In this document: positions 63,186 to 64,000 of the stretch, piece after piece
Layout: every line of letters starts with the position of its first letter
Position numbering within the stretch: position 1 is the stretch's first letter
DNA from: Proteiniborus sp. MB09-C3
GTDB lineage: Bacteria > Bacillota > Clostridia > Tissierellales > Proteiniboraceae
DNA: 64,000 nt
Direction of reading: 5' to 3'
Assembly: GCF_030263895.1 (NCBI RefSeq)
Contig: NZ_CP127161.1
Coordinates: forward strand, 868,001 to 932,000
Position numbers and translations under genes: made by a program
Notes under the pieces: generated by a model
What the model was told of the DNA's origin: nothing
Database searches by the model: none
Seen by the model: the letters and a program-made list of their open reading frames with translations, nothing else

Positions 63186-64000
63186 TGAAAAAAATTATAG
63201 GATTGACACTTGGAAATTGTGTCCATGTGGCAGGTACCATGAATTTTCTTGGTCTAGCAGAAAAGGAAAATTATAAAACGGAATCCGTAGGCATAGGAAT
63301 AGATGTTAGTGAGCTAACCAAAATCATTGAAGATAAAAAGCCTGATATTGTAGGGCTTTCGTATAGACTGTCACCAGAACCACTGAATAAAATATTAGAA
63401 GAATTAAAAGAAAATATCCATATAAATGAGAACTTAAAGAATATAGTTTGGTTATTTGGCGGTACAGAGCCAACAGCCTTAGTAGCGGAAAGACATAACA
63501 TATTTGATAAGATTTTTTATGGAAATGAAGATATTGATGAAGTAATCGCTTACCTTAAAGGACAGGAAAGCTTAGAAGAAGAATCTTATCCAAGGAATCT
63601 TATAGACAGGATAAAATCAAAATATCCTTATCCAGTAATAAGACATCATCTAGGGCTTACATCTATGGAGAATACTATAGAGGCAATAGAAAAGATTGCC
63701 AATGCCAAAGTATTAGACATAATATCCATAGCGCCAGACCAAAATGCTCAAGAGTTTTTCTTCGATCAAGAAAATATGGACGAGAATTTAAACGGAGCTG
63801 GTGGAGTGCCTGTTAGAACTAGAGAGGACCTACAAGCTTTATATAATGGAGCTCAAAGAGGAAATTATCCTCTATTAAGATCATATAGCGGAACTAAGAA
63901 TATAATTAGATTTGCAGAGGTTTTAAAAGATACTATAAACAATGCTTGGTGTGCAGTTCCGCTTTTTTGGTATTCGGAACTAGATAAGAGAGGACCTAGA
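63185..64000 (+). CDS. B12-binding-like protein with C-terminal barrel-like region (cut by window end)
   Basis: 272 residues visible. The N-terminal ~115 residues resemble a cobalamin-binding Rossmann domain: LTLGNCVHVAGTMNFLGLAE keeps the His and Gly of DxHxxG but has Cys in place of Asp; PDIVGLSYRLSPEPL and LFGGTEPTAL follow. After a linker with IRHHLGLTSMENTIEAIEKI the region looks like a mutase-type or methionine synthase-like barrel (GGVPVRTREDLQALYNGAQR, SYSGTKNIIRFAEVLKD). It overlaps the opine dehydrogenase stop in TAATG, so both belong to one operon. The full length and reaction cannot be judged from this window. Confidence 0.7.
   Translation, partial: MKKIIGLTLGNCVHVAGTMNFLGLAEKENYKTESVGIGIDVSELTKIIEDKKPDIVGLSYRLSPEPLNKILEELKENIHINENLKNIVWLFGGTEPTALVAERHNIFDKIFYGNEDIDEVIAYLKGQESLEEESYPRNLIDRIKSKYPYPVIRHHLGLTSMENTIEAIEKIANAKVLDIISIAPDQNAQEFFFDQENMDENLNGAGGVPVRTREDLQALYNGAQRGNYPLLRSYSGTKNIIRFAEVLKDTINNAWCAVPLFWYSELDKRGPR

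Noticed and set aside
1-64000. CRISPR arrays, tRNA or rRNA genes, transposases, prophage genes, attachment sites
   Set aside because: None seen by reading both strands. The repeats present are the lgt-flanking pair, the MITE-like element and short regulatory repeats. A tRNAscan or Infernal run would be decisive for small RNAs.

Overview
The window is AT-rich DNA from an anaerobic, endospore-forming Firmicute, most likely a member of Clostridia/Tissierellia. The evidence is spore-type DUF4183/SPOCS proteins, corrinoid methyl-transfer genes with a RACo-type activator, a methionine gamma-lyase, strong purine-rich ribosome binding sites, and cis-regulators typical of this group (T-box, fluoride riboswitch, c-di-AMP riboswitch). 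The species cannot be fixed from this sequence. No rRNA, tRNA, CRISPR array, transposase or prophage was seen.

1-9.1 kb (mostly minus strand): a cut-off BlaR1-like sensor and BlaI repressor with a two-site operator; two DUF4183 spore-surface-type genes; a methionine aminopeptidase remnant; a TetR / ABC ATPase / FtsX-type permease operon; an internally deleted short-chain dehydrogenase remnant; a small membrane protein.

9.1-23.2 kb: rsgA and a double-GNAT protein; an inverted-repeat (MITE-like) element; an accessory lgt gene between two divergent copies of a ~180-bp sequence; a corrinoid cluster (three UroD/MtaA-type proteins, a corrinoid protein, a reductive activator) with no recognisable MttB-type methyltransferase; a MerR-methyltransferase fusion behind a textbook 19-bp-spacer MerR promoter; selO; a YgjP-type metalloprotease; a cupin.

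23.4-48.7 kb: a two-subunit membrane protein pair (DUF5058-like) with two M20 peptidases; a heterodimeric ABC exporter; a DUF4342 protein with an OmpR-type two-component system; a fluoride riboswitch controlling a cation/proton antiporter; a PrsA-like foldase behind three direct repeats; an LnrJK-LMN-like two-component/ABC system with a perfect 24-bp palindrome between its halves; a flippase; a MarR-controlled second heterodimeric ABC exporter.

48.7-64 kb: a glycine betaine/proline-type ABC operon; an ATP-NAD-kinase-like protein and a CorA transporter; a T-box leader controlling a TrpXYZ-like ABC transporter, whose specifier and discriminator point to Phe or Tyr rather than Trp; a shortened Old-Yellow-Enzyme-type reductase; a sigma-54 module (ACT-PAS-AAA+ TyrR-like activator next to a -24/-12 promoter in front of methionine gamma-lyase); and, at the right edge, a c-di-AMP (ydaO-type) riboswitch leading an opine-dehydrogenase-like gene and a B12-binding-like protein cut by the window end. 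The last unit is the most unusual combination here: a second messenger of osmotic and wall homeostasis appears to control an amino-acid/opine-type enzyme.
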